From the NCBI GenBank assembly GCA_022560025.1, contig JAFISE010000068.1:94096-158095 (forward strand): 64,000 bases of DNA. The letters run 5' to 3'. Positions 22,801 to 33,377 of this stretch are shown here, piece by piece (position 1 is the stretch's first letter; each line of letters starts with the position of its first letter). Source of the DNA: Stagonosporopsis chrysanthemi (lineage: Eukaryota > Ascomycota > Dothideomycetes > Pleosporales > Didymellaceae). A model generated the notes under the pieces. The model ran no database searches. It saw only the letters and a program-made list of their open reading frames with translations, and was not told the DNA's origin. The position numbers and the translations under genes are program-made.

Positions 22801-22993
22801 CGCTGGGCCTGTGGGCGAAGACGCCGGAGGAGCGCGGCGTGCTTGCGGGAGACTGGGCTCTGCCATTAGCGGACACGCCTACGGGCGATTTTACTCCGCT
22901 TGGAGACTTGAGGCCGCTCTCATCGCCAGAGGCAGGGTCGCTATGATGACCCGGCTTGAGCTTCTCAAGCGCTTTCTTGAGTGCGGCTGGCAT
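19847..22993 (-). CDS. erdS: Ergosteryl-3-beta-O-L-aspartate synthase (AspRS-DUF2156 fusion)
   Basis: Single exon, 1048 aa. Roughly residues 1-200 are Ser/Pro- and then Lys/Glu-rich. An OB-fold follows (KEIIFRARIHHLRKM). Next is a complete class II aspartyl-tRNA synthetase core with motif 2 FRAENSNTYRHLTEYTGLDLE and motif 3 GIGLERILMLLLNLGN. From about residue 720 to the end comes a DUF2156 acyltransferase-like domain: LEPRTEIWRDQHTGAAVGFV, DGFAITVGDPLC, IKKERNLKPLWLLVG, GWQVKYSLDFPNAP. Fungal proteins of this architecture (ErdS) charge tRNA-Asp and pass the aspartate to the 3-beta-OH of ergosterol. The ordinary cytosolic AspRS is a separate gene in such fungi, and the extra domain argues against this being only a translation enzyme. 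No partner hydrolase (ErdH) gene is visible in the window. Confidence 0.92.
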   Translation of the reverse strand: MPAALKKALEKLKPGHHSDPASGDESGLKSPSGVKSPVGVSANGRAQSPASTPRSSGVFAHRPSGEMKRDQITSPTESRSSLDRGPVPRKSIAGVFHRGTQSPHRSSSKDRKHERSGSLGTSPMRVVREKLHIGDSSSDEGGPINRDGEPMSRNQLRKHEKHAQQEERHKQNMEKEAEIEKRRKEMEEQANAELTPEQKAKYGVVPPNSYAGEWKHEQRANIQDFTADDVGKEIIFRARIHHLRKMSSKFVFFVFRQQLATIQGVLMEHSDISKYMLYWAEHLEVESVVLVKGILQAPNSKQGEVTGTSIHDVEISVHALHVEAEVSDHLPFNVYEAEVTQADVDAEVAAPDHKEGHNRVRIADRTRLNNRVIDLRSTASQGIFRIQSGICNLFRQALDEQGFIEIHTPKLQGGATESGASVFKVEYFTRGAFLAQSPQLAKQMAISADFGKVYEIGPVFRAENSNTYRHLTEYTGLDLEMQIDEHYHEVLRVLDRTFKAIFKGIYERFRPEIEAVKKHFPHEDLVWLDQTPIIPFAEGVRMLNESGWRDDNGNPLDENEDLGTRDEVQLGRVIKQKLGTDYYVLDKFPANARPFYAMADPNNPELTNSFDIFCRGQEILSGGQRIHDSRLLLEKMSKLKMDPSTMEEYIQGFQWGAPPHGGGGIGLERILMLLLNLGNIRHASMFPRDPKSLPEKPVIKQLRHPDASTMHPPWEGQDRVLAKIDLQSIEKLIANYGDATNTSWLEPRTEIWRDQHTGAAVGFVPQDGFAITVGDPLCHESQYLKTMTGYLKYIKKERNLKPLWLLVGAPVEEVLATKFNWRTFSVTGEQRVDPAHNPAEKDADVQRKIRHAEKEGVKISDYAIGTPPPPEVKKQVDARVEDWLKGRKGRQVHLTNIHPWQDEEHRQYHIAQTPDGTIAAFVAMAQLSPDHGWQVKYSLDFPNAPSGSIEYIVTHALKAVAASGAGSVTFGGGASSKFTPGHNVKGTRVKVLSRAYHAIATELKLTNKTEFREKLGAVDDPSYICYPPHGLGPMAIKAILNFFEDDDM

Positions 22994-24182
22994 TGTGTGT
23001 TTGTTTTGTCAGAGCCGTGCCCGGATTGCGTGTGGAGAGACTACCAATGCGCAAGGTGGGGCAAGCCGACGGAAGGGAGCGTAGGGTCGTAGGGTAAGAG
23101 TTGGTGGAAGTGTACACGATCTCTGCGGGGGACAAGATCAAGAAAAGTAAGGGACTGGCGAGCAATGGGTAAAGCCGGAAGTGCGGTGCCGCCGGACTTC
23201 TGATCGCAGACGCAGTCCTGGCTTTCTTGATGCACTAGGTATGACGCAAGTTGCAGGCGCACCCCGGGAACTGTGGCGCGTGCACACCCAGGCAATCTCT
23301 AGCGCTGGAAAGCTTGTGCAGGAAATCCAACAACGGACCACAGATGCGTCGGTATGACGTTTGTAAATAACACATAGGATTGCTTCAATTTTGATACGGA
23401 AGGCGAGGCATGCGGGTGGATGAGCACAGGAAGCAGTCAGCGGGTTTGGGTTAAGGAAGACTCTTTTGTCCTCATCGCTTCATCGGTACGCATGCATGCG
23501 TACCGTTCGGCGTCCAACAAGCCCAGCAGACTTCTCGGCTTCCCACACAAAGCCGTCGATGCTGCTGACGCAGCCGCTATCGTATCTGATCCATCTTACT
23601 CTTTCCGGGAGCGATAGCCTGCGCACATGCTGAAGCACTGTGAAGTCTTTCCAAGCCGAGTCGACAACCTAAAGTACCCCACTTCTTACGAGCTGGACCA
23701 GCAGCTAAGCACAACCAGGCGTACCCTATGAAGCCTCTGACTGTCTCCAGTCGTTAAAATCTTTGTGCAAAGCGGTACGACGTGCATAAGCTTGAAGCCT
23801 CCAGCAAATCACGGTAGTGCAAGAGGCGACTACTTACGATCTCTCGATTCGCTGACCCTTGCATGACCGAAAGTGGATGTCAGTAGCCAAGCGCTTGCTG
23901 TGTTGAATTTCAAGCCTTTCCCCCATGTCGCAACATGGGATTTGCCATGCTTATCACAAGGCCATGCAGTCACTGCATAGTCATTCGTTCTGATGTACAA
24001 TGTACAGGCCTGGATTGAAAGATCTCTCACATCGCAAACCCCTTAAAATCCCTAATCTTACAGCTCCGTCATAACAACTTCAGGATGGGGAAAGATTTGC
24101 TCGGTTTCTCATAGCTATGTGACGACTTTCCGTGTCGCAACTCGCAATCCTGCTTTATCGCTGTGCTTCTTCGTCTAGCTCA
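22994..24182. other. Intergenic region with a 22-bp perfect palindrome
   Basis: About 1.2 kb between the erdS start codon and the stop codon of the questin-oxidase-like gene, both on the minus strand; it must hold the erdS promoter. Apart from the palindrome at 23484-23505, no gene or RNA was seen. Confidence 0.5.
23484..23505. repeat. 22-bp perfect inverted repeat
   Basis: Two half-sites CGGTACGCATG meet with no spacer to form a perfect palindrome, about 490 bp upstream of the erdS start codon. A dimeric DNA-binding protein could use such a site. CGG half-sites suggest Zn2Cys6 factors, but these usually have a spacer, so the link is speculative. Confidence 0.85.
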
Positions 24183-25671
24183 TTACCTCTCAGGATAGGC
24201 AAGGTTTGCCGCATCTTCCTCAGTGCTGAAACCGCCCCAGTGCTCAAACTCGTCTGCGAATTTGACTGCCGCCTTCTCAAAGTATCTCGAGTCGTCGTGC
24301 CAGGTCTCCATGATTGCCTTCATGCAACGCAATGCTGTGTGGGGTCAGTGGGTCATCTGGGGAAATCCTGCCTTATGTCATACCTTTGACGTAGTGTGCA
24401 TCAGTAGATTCAGACGAATCGAGCGCCTTGTGTACAACAAACTTCCAATCACGACCGTCCAGCTCGTACTTTTCGATTATGGTAGGATCGATCTTAGGTC
24501 GTGTTTGCGCAATGTACACAGCGAGCGTGAATAGCCACCACTGCCGTACCAGGCTTATGTGGAATTTCGCTGGTATCAGCGGGAGCAGCACGCGGACTGC
24601 ATGGGAAGACGTAAGGATGTGAACGAAGAAGAAGTTGAATTTCGTGTTCTCCGGCGCCTCAGTGCCCATCAGAATCGTGACGGCGAGTTCCTGTGATTGC
24701 CGAAAGGCGGCTTGTGGATCTGACAGCTCCCATGCATTCCAGTATTCTAGGAACGCATCTTCTTGCTCGTCCAAAACCTTGGAGATATCACCACTTCGGT
24801 GAGGGTATAGCCCATCAAAGCGTCTGTCCACTCGCACCTTGTCCAAGATTTCACGAAGACTCGCGCTTCGGTGCGGGCTTGGTTTCGTGTACGAAGTATC
24901 ATCGATATACTTGTGGATAGGGCTGTAGAAACATGCACCAAGAGCGAGCGCTTCGATCGCAACAGTCGTTGACCCAAGTTCGTAGGCGTACCCAAGGTGG
25001 ATGAGCGGGTGTGCAAGTCCGGAGATCATGCCGTTGATGAGTGGGTGCTTTCCACCCAGCAGATATTCTTCTAATACCTCTTCAACATGGTATCGCCTGA
25101 GTACGAGTTGGTCCTCGAAGAAGTCAACAAAGGCGCGTTGGTATCTGCAGGCTGTTAGCGCCGGTCTGCTGCGTAACCCAGCACACACACTCTCTCTTGC
25201 CGAGGAAATCCCTCCAGTCATCGCGTGTGATCTCTGCAGGCGCATCATGCCACGGCTCAAGGCCCTCGGCTTCCTTCTCGTAGATGTCATTCAGTTGCTC
25301 TGACGTGCCTCCAAGTATATATGCGGACCCAAGGATCTATTCAGCAAGCTTAGCAGCCACCTTCAGCCTTGACGGGTATTGAAGCAGCGTACATGCGGCG
25401 TGTGGTTGTGGAAACGCAGGTTATGGTATATGATCGAGTGGTTTGCGTGGTTCGCTTTAATCAAGTGTTTCAACGTTCGTGAACGCTTTTCGGCGGCAGT
25501 TTCAATGTCATGAACTTCGACAGAGGGCACGTTGATTGCTTGGTAGTTGCCACTTCCCCCAGTGAGGAACGCTGGTAGCGAGATTCTGGGTAGACTGAAC
25601 ATGGTGAGGTCTTGTCGGGTGTGTTCATCTGCTGAAGCTGCAAGCAAGACAGTTGCGGGGAGCTTCATCAT
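24183..25671 (-). CDS. Questin oxidase family protein (GedK/AflY-like)
   Basis: Four exons: 25671-25393, 25336-25191, 25144-24384, 24334-24183; introns of 56, 46 and 49 bp; 445 aa. The frame closes through every joint (for example NHTPH to ILGSAYILGG, and GKR(E) to YQRAFVDFF). Diagnostic blocks are HHNLRF-like YHNLRFHNHTPH, LNDIYEKEAEGLEPW, ITRDDWRDFLGKREYQRAFVDFFE, and GGKHPLINGMISGLAHPLIHLGYAYEL with its conserved histidines. The family contains Baeyer-Villiger-type enzymes of anthraquinone and aflatoxin biosynthesis, but most members are of unknown substrate. No polyketide synthase or other pathway gene lies nearby, so a role outside secondary metabolism is as likely. Start: first of two adjacent ATGs. 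Confidence 0.87.
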
Positions 25672-26087
25672 AGCTTGTGCGCACTTTGCTCAATCGGGCA
25701 TGACGTGACATTTGTTCGGTTCGTTGCCGTGAATCTGGCCGCTTTCGCAACCATTACCGGTATCAGTTGAGTCGCGCATCGTAAAAGGTGCGGGCCGTTG
25801 CCGGGGCCTCGCAACAGTTGCTGGCTGCTGCAATCCTTGCAGTGTCTCCGCAAACCCCCGATGGCTTCTCAAGCCCCTTTCAACCCCACACAAAATGGAT
25901 GATCGCCGGACTTCTAGGCGATTCACATGTGAATGGGCAACTACAGAGTTTGTCGTAATACTTCTTTGGTGGATATGTTGACATTTTGTCTACTACGCGG
26001 TCTATTTCAGAGCAATACCGCAGCGACAATTGGCATATCGAACCCAACAAAATGCCCAAGTCTGCTTCAATGGCAGTGGTATAACGC
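25672..26087. other. Intergenic region
   Basis: 416 bp between the start codon of the questin-oxidase-like gene and the stop codon of alpha-tubulin. It should hold the tubulin 3' UTR and the promoter of the next gene; no clear element was seen. Confidence 0.5.
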
Positions 26088-27973
26088 TTAGTATTCTCCC
26101 TCCTCGACCTCTTCTTCAAGAGAGTCACTGGCAACCTCCTAGATACACTGTTAGCCAACACACCGCTCAAGAAAGGAGGTAAATAACGGACCTCGTAGTC
26201 TTTTTCCAGGGCAGCGAGATCCTCGCGGGCTTCGGAGAACTCTCCCTCTTCCATACCCTCGCCAACGTACCAGTGAACGAAGGCACGCTTGGAGTACATG
26301 AGATCGAACTTGTGGTCAAGGCGCGACCAAGCCTCGGCAATAGCGGTGGTGTTGCTGAGCATAGAAACGCTGCGGTCGACGGCGGCGAGCTCGCTTCCGG
26401 GAACGCTGATGGGCTTGGTGTAGTTGATACCGAGCTTGAAACCAGTAGGGCACCACTCGACCAGGTTGAAGGAGGACTTGGCCTTGAGCGCACCTGCGGC
26501 AGCAGTGCAGTCACGGGGGACGATGTCACCACGGTACAGGAGGGCAACAGCCATGTACTTTCCGTTGCGCGGGTCGCAAACAACCATCTGGTTGTTGGGC
26601 TCGAAGCCTGTAATAGTTAGTAAAACCACGCAAAACACGAGACTGAAAGAATACTTACACTGGAAGGTAAGGTCGCTGACCTTGAAACTCTCGTGAGAGC
26701 TCTTCTTTGCCGAGATGACGGGCGCGTAGCTGATGAGAGGGTAGTGGATACGCGGGTAGGGTACAAGGTTGGTCTGGAACTCGTTCAGATCGACGTTGAG
26801 CGCACCATCAAATCGCAGAGAGGAGGTGATGGAGCTGACAACCTGGGCGATCAGACGGTTAAGGTGCTCGTAGTTGGGCCTGGGGATATCCAAGCTGCGC
26901 TTGCAGATGTCGTAGACCGCCTCATTGTCGACGAGGAAGGTGCAGTCGGCATTCTCAATGGTGCTGTGAGTCGAAAGGACGGCGTTGTAGGGCTCGACGA
27001 CGGAGGTGGAGACACGAGGAGCAGGGTAGACGGCAAACTCGAGCTTGCACTTCTTGCCGTAGTCGGTAGAGAGACGCTCGAGGAGGAGAGCGCCGAAACC
27101 GGAACCAGTACCTCCACCGAACGAGTGGAAGATAAGGAAACCTTGGAGCGAAGAGCAGTTGTCTACCACTTGTCAGTACATCTGACAATGAAGCGCGGTT
27201 CCAAGTCATATACCAGCGACACGGCGAATCTTCTCAATCACGCCGTCGACCAACTCCTTGCCAATGGTGTAGTGACCACGAGCATCTATTCCTTGTCAAT
27301 TCGGTGTATCGATGACGCCCTTTGGGGTACACACAGTTGTTGGCAGCATCCTCCTTGCCGCTGATCAACAGCTCAGGGTGGAACAGCTGACGGTAGGTAC
27401 CAGTGCGGATCTCGTCGATGGGCTGAGCTGGTTAGCTTCCAGCTGTGCAGCGTATAGGATGCAACGTACAGAGGGATCCAAGTCGACGAAGATGGAACGA
27501 GGGACGTATTTGCCGTTGCCAGTCTCCGTGAAGAAGGTCTCGAACGAGCCGCCCTCGTTAAGGTCCTTCGCGTCGGGGTCCGGACGACCATCAGCCTTGA
27601 GACCGTGCTCAAGAAGGTACCTGGGTTGGCAGATTAGTCGTTGCGCTTCGCGAAGGACGCATGGGTTCGCGGAACGTACAGCTCCCAGGCGCTGTTACCG
27701 AGCTGGGTACCGGCCTGGCCGATATGGAGGTGGCAGATCTACAGAGCTCCCTGTCAGCATACTATCCCTAGATCTGCACACAGTCCGAATGCGCGACAAT
27801 AATGAAGACATTGACGTTCAATGCGACTGTCTGATCCTCGGCTTGCCACGACACATGCGTGAGCTAGCCGAGGGAGCTCTCGTCTCGTCCTAGGCGCATA
27901 GAGGGAGGGGGTTGTGGGCGCAGGCAGACGCGTCCAGGGCGAGCAACGCGTGTGAACGTACCTCTCCTCGCAT
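26088..27973 (-). CDS. TUB1: Alpha-tubulin
   Basis: Forms the alpha/beta heterodimer of microtubules. Eight exons: 27973-27962, 27738-27680, 27620-27470, 27422-27335, 27285-27214, 27162-26659, 26607-26192, 26138-26088. The product is 450 aa. The first exon is only 12 nt (MRGE), followed by a 223-bp intron, the longest found in the window. Joints restore known sequence: GEICHLHIGQAGTQLGN, DLDPSPIDEIRTG, NNYARGHYTIGKE, FQCFEPNNQMVVCD and DYEEVASDSLEEE. Motifs are the GTP-binding GGGTGSG, the alpha-specific WCPTGFKLGINY, and a C-terminal EGEY ending in the detyrosinable Tyr. The last donor is GTCCGT, less usual than the others. Introns 1-3 all begin GTACGTT. Confidence 0.97.
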
Positions 27974-28740
27974 GGTGAAAGGTTGAAGCTGTATCAAACA
28001 GACGGGAGCAGTGGGTTCAAGGTCGGAGCCTGGGAGGTTAGTTGAGATTCTCTGAAGTCGTTCGCTCGTCCTCTCACCGCCAGAAGCCCCCACTTGTTGC
28101 AGGGGCGTGTTGCACTAGCTTTGTTTACGCGACAGCCGCTGTCCCCTTCCGTGTTAGACCAGGGTAATTCAGGGTGCATCCATATCGAGATAGCCGCTCA
28201 GAACATGTCTGGCCGTGAGCAAATCTGCATTCCACGGCTGTGGCTTTTGTCACTGCCATTACTTTTGTGGCGCCAGAAGCCCTACACAGTACTAACAGCT
28301 GGTCTGCCCGGGTCGCCTCCCGCAGTCGCTACCGTAGTTCCTCTGCTTAAGTAGCAGATAAAGCCGCGCACCTGCAAAGATCGTTGACGAGACCAGCTCT
28401 ACTCAATCAGCTCCGCGAATGTGATGTGAGCGGTTGGAGTTTGTGAATTTCATGTCACCAGAGCACGGGGATCCACTTCACCAGCAGAGCTCCATCCGAC
28501 TCTCCCTTCTTTCATCACAACATAGATGCAATTTGTTTCAAATGCAATTTACTTTGCGCATCTATGCCTGCTCTTCTACACGCTGCGCAATGCAAGATCA
28601 AGGAAATAAAGTGCACGACCATGGCGCACTGCCCTTGGTCTGCGAGTCTGGATCAGCCACAAGGCCGTCACTCTATGTCTAGGTACAAGTTACAGCGACT
28701 TAAGTCGAAAGAAGTATACACAAGGAAAGAATGAGAGAGA
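27974..28740. other. Intergenic region
   Basis: 767 bp between the alpha-tubulin start and the stop of the MscS-type gene, both on the minus strand. It must carry the tubulin promoter and 5' UTR. No gene, RNA or clear repeat was seen. Confidence 0.5.
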
Positions 28741-31700
28741 CTAGTGAAATCGTCTCATCTCAATGTTATCGGTCCTCGACCGTGCGGGGGCAGCGAAGCC
28801 CCTTTCTGAGGTCATGGAGCTGACTGGACGCAAAGCTCCAGACGATGTTGGCGGATTCTCTTCACTCATCCTCACAGCCATGGGGCTGACCAACCCAGAC
28901 CGGGGATCAATCTTTTCTGTGCCAGCCGGGGTGCTATCGTAGTCGTTCTCGGGGATGTTGGCCATGCCAGTTTCTTCGTCACCGCTTCGGCCACGGCTGA
29001 AGAACCTGTTCCTGTGAGTCCGCTCTCGTGCGCCCATAGTGCTGTTTGTGCCAACGCGCTGGATACCTGTGGAGTGGGCCGTGTGTCCGGTATCTTGGGA
29101 TGAGCGCGCTCTGTCCTGGGAGCGTGATGGCGAGGTTACTCTCACGACTGTGGCCCTCTGGCGAGCTGCAATATCGCGGTCGTCTAGCACATCGCCACTG
29201 GGATCGTCTATCATTCCCTTCATACCGAGCGAGAAGTCGACGCGCTTGCCCATCGCGGCTATTGACTCGCCGCGGTGTCGGCTGCCAGGCTGGCGTAAGA
29301 TTGAGGCACGGCGGCCAGGTCCGGCAGCGTTTCCAGTAGTGCTGTTGGTGTCGGCTGCTCCGTCCATCGGAGGCACGAAGGGCGCATCTTGACTTTGGTT
29401 GTTAATCTGTCCAGACGGGTTATCAGGGTTGCCATTTTGTCCAACACCAGGCGTAGGATTGTTTTGCAGATTCTGCAGATAGACAGGGAATGACTCCTTC
29501 TGTCCGGGGTAGCGCATGCGAGGTCCTTCGATACCGCACTCCTGAATAGACATGGTAAGTGCGCAGATGAATTTGTTGCGGCGCTGAAGACGCAGCAACT
29601 CGTTCTGCCAGTTGGACTTGTAGAAGAAGACGACGTTCAATTCCAGCCAATGGACCTCTTTCACTGCTCTCAGTTCGGTCAAAATGTTGGTCTGGTACTC
29701 GCGCTTCTCGGACGTGACGAAATCAAGAAGCATTGCGCGGAGGCTCTCAATCTGTTCGAGCGTGGTGCCAAACTTGATGATGATGGGTACAGCTTCTGCG
29801 AGAGCTCCAGATCGACGGTGGTTGAGGATGAACAAGGTGTTCAGGTAACTGTTCGGTGCTTGCACAACGTGACCTTGCATCTTCTTGAACTCAGTGTAGA
29901 AGAGAGCTATCTCCTTTACGAAGTAGTCATCACCGAGACCAAGGTCACCGCTGTTACCGTAAATCTGCACGCGATCGCCAACATCATAGGGATGTTTGAT
30001 GAAGACGAAAATGCAAGACTGTAAAAATCTGGCTGTGTGTTAGTACTGTAGTGAATGCCTCGAGTCTTGTCAACTTACTCTTGCGCCGTAGCGGAGAACA
30101 GCCAGGACAGAGCCAAAAGAGTCGATCCAGCGGATGTGAGTACACCAGACGCTGATGTCGAAATCAAGGAAACGAAGACGATGATCGTGATGATAAGCAC
30201 AATGAACATGAAAACATCGTCGAGTTTTCCGACGACACTGTCAAGGTCCTTGAGCGACGCAGTGATAGACTTGCGCTCACGACCAATCTCGACGCATACT
30301 GCTTCCAGCTCTTCCATGGAGATATCGCCGTTCATATCCTTGTCGAACATGGAGAACGCAGCGTCTGCTTCATCGTCACTCTCGAAGGCGTTCTTCAGAT
30401 CCTCCGCATGTACAGTCTCGGTCTCGGGTCGCGCGAAGGTCCGATACAACCGACGGGCAAGAACTTGTCCACCGCTATTGGTACTGAGAAGCTGGATAAC
30501 GACTTGACTAGGGTGGCTGCTCGATGTGACTTGACGGCCAGTGAAATCACCCGCAACCTTGCCCGCGATATCACCAAACTTGCTGAAACCCTCCTTGATG
30601 TTCTTCTGAGCCTCGCCTATCAATTGACCTGGAGTGCGCGCACCAGATCGACCCTGATCGTTGCGCTCAAATTCGGAATCCTCCATAGCAATCTTTTGCT
30701 TTGAATAAGTGTAAAGCTTGACCAAACTGCCAATCTGAAACTTGTTCAGCTCGATGCGGTCTTGATACGTTCGGAGATGGAAACTGATGGCGATGAGCTG
30801 AATGATGATCTTCTCGACAAAATTGAGGACAAAGCCAACGAAGAACGAAACGAGCACTTTGTTCATTGTTTTTTGCCACGACTGAGTACGTCCATTTTGG
30901 CTCGGGTCGATGTTGTGATGCGTCATTGTGGGAAGAAACGATACTTCGATGGCCAACCACCAGAAAAACAGTGTTGCTGGCAGTTCGAGCTGCTTGCCCA
31001 TGTCTCTCCATTTCTTGCTGTTGTTAGTGAAAAGACTAGAGACAAGACCGATAGGCCATGGGAGCAGTTTTGCGAGAAGCTAAATCTTGTTAGAAATGCA
31101 TTTTAAAGCGTGTTCGAAGAACTCACCCTGCCAGCCCAGAGCGTCAACCAGACAATCATCAGCCATATCGAGAACCACACAAGTTCAACGCCACCCACGT
31201 TAGCATCCGGAAAGGCGAGAGCTCCAAGCAAAAGCGGGATAAGGATAACGAGGACCAAAGGCGTGATGTATGTGAAGTATCTAACAACCCAACTTGAGTT
31301 GTGTACCTTCTTGAAGAAAATCGAAAACTTTGTGGTGGGATTCTCTGGGGGCTTGTAGCGTGCTGCCTGTTCGTGAAGGGGGTTCGTCGCAGCATCGAAG
31401 TCATCTATAGGTTCGTCGCGTCGCGACCGTACGCGTTGCATAGAACGGCTGACGGACTGATTTCTTTCAAGTGCTTCTGCATCAATAATGCCGCGCTCTA
31501 TCTGAAGGACTGCAAGTTCGTCGTCAAGCCTGCTCGCCTGCTCGCGTGTCTGGGACGGCGACTGCATTTGGTGCGGGAACTCGTACTGTGTGTCCACGGT
31601 CAAATGGGTCCCGGATCGTGGGCGAGTGCCAGTCGCGAGCCTTGGTAGATTCGCCTGCGCCGATGTGTTGGAGTGCTGGTGGCTCAAATCCTCGCCTACG

Positions 31701-31804
31701 TATGTTCCATCATCATCGGACGAACGTTGGTGCGCCGTGGGGCCAGGTGCAGCACTATCCATGTTGTACGTGGGCTCGGGCCGCTCATTCACGGGCGTTG
31801 TCAT
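28741..31804 (-). CDS. MscS-type mechanosensitive channel with EF-hand (Msy1/Msy2 type)
   Basis: Three exons: 31804-31127, 31079-30079, 30028-28741; introns of 47 and 50 bp; 988 aa. In fission yeast such channels sit in the ER and nuclear envelope and shape calcium signals under hypo-osmotic shock. The Ser/Arg-rich N-terminus is followed by several membrane helices (TYITPLVLVILIPLLLGALAF, LVWFSIWLMIVWLTLWAG, VLVSFFVGFVLNFVEKIIIQ), an EF-hand loop DKDMNGDISMEE at about 472-483, a hydrophobic helix FMFIVLIITIIVFVSLI, and the MscS core (SATAQEFLQSCIFVFIKHPYDVGDRV). A roughly 250-residue disordered tail ends the protein. The acceptor at 30029 was chosen because it restores EFLQSCIF. An in-frame ATG at 32101 would add 99 residues of unconvincing sequence. 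Confidence 0.92.
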
Positions 31805-33377
31805 TGTGCTGGATTTTGAAGGTCCAGCGACCTGTCCAAAGGTGTCCAGCGAACGGTCGTTGGGTAGTGACTGGAAAAATACGGCGGTGTAGCTTGGGCT
31901 AGCAATTGACGTGACGTAGTGTTTGTGTTTATGTGCCAAGCACGTAAATTCTTTAGGGTCGTCTAGAGCGAGCAGCGGGGGAAGGTTGTTGTGAGCGAAT
32001 GTAGGAGTGTAATGAAAATAACGAAAGGGTCTGGAGATTCGAAGGATTATCAGTGGAATCGGTGGAGAAGTTGATGTGCAGTCCAGACGAGACTGCGACA
32101 TATATCAGGAAATCCCCGAATCAGTTTGTTCATTTCGACAACACGACGGCTGCTCACCGGGGGCCCTTGTCGACAACTGCATTGCGAAGAAAAACTGGGT
32201 CAAGATACCACAGCAAGTCACGGCAGCAGGAAGCATCGACAGCGATCGACCGACATCGATGGCGCATATTGGTGTGGGTCCCACCTTACTCGAGGCTGTT
32301 GGGACGAGTTTGGTTCAAAAGACTATGTTTGTAGCCAGTGAGCGCACAGTGATCCTTTCCGGAGCGAATCAAAGTTGCACAGAATACCGTTGGATTCGCC
32401 GAGAATCCCAGCACGCCCCAGAGGTACGTCATCGCGGCAGATTCGAAGATTGGAACGTCTACGCGTGCTCTTTTCATGTCTAGTCGCCTGCACACTACGA
32501 TAAATCACCACAAAAGCCAGCGCAGCAACAGTTCTGTGGTAGTTTTCACATGCACAAAACTCTGGATGCTTCCCAGGATATTCTATGTCCAACGATGGCC
32601 GTTATCGCGGGAGGCGCTCAATGCCGATCCCACTCAATACCCCTGCATTTTGAGCCGCAAGCGTGTTTGATTCGTGCGGGAGCACCGTGGGGGCGCTGCT
32701 GCGATGAACCTGACTTCAGCAGAAAGGAATGCTGTCCCACCACAGAGGCCACTGAGATCTCATAAGCTCCATTGATCTTCGTGGGTCGATCGGGATGCTG
32801 TTGGGGGAGCTGAAACCCTGCGCAGCATGTTGTCACAGCGCCGTTCAGCGACTGGCCGTCACAACATGTTTGGCTGTCAACACAATCAGGAAGTTTGCGG
32901 CATGACTTCACAGACGCAGGCAAAGATCGGCGTTCGAGGTGGACTTGCGTTGCCTAACGCATTGCATGTTGCAGAACAGCCCAACCGCAGCTGATCTACT
33001 GGGTCAATATAATTCGGGGAAAGTCCATGGGAAGGCTGCTCATGCTTTCATTATCACACGCAAAGCTTCTTGTAGTGCTCGAGCACACTCTCATGTGAGA
33101 TAATGGGGCCTGAACTTGATAATGTTTGAATTCCATAGATTTAGCGATGGCATCCTCGGCAGCATAGTGCCATAACGGAGTCAAGCATGCAAGCGCACGG
33201 GATGGTTCAATTCCCGATCCGCGTGGGTCCTATGCTGTCATTGCTCGTATCAACCGTACAGGTGTCAAGATGCAAACAGCGTCACTGCATGTGCGCAGAG
33301 CCTCTCGATACTTCTGCTCCGAGGAGATATAGCACAGCAAGATTACCATCAGCATCACTCTACACACACGGACGTCT
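31805..33377. other. Intergenic region
   Basis: About 1.57 kb between the MscS-type start and the GT34 stop, both on the minus strand. It includes the in-frame upstream open stretch to 32101 discussed for the channel gene. No tRNA or gene is supported; GGTTCAATTCC at about 33204 resembles a tRNA B box but no cloverleaf fits. Confidence 0.5.

Noticed and set aside
33200..33222. GGTTCAATTCC resembling a tRNA B box
   Set aside because: The flanks do not form a T-arm stem and no A box or acceptor stem can be placed upstream.
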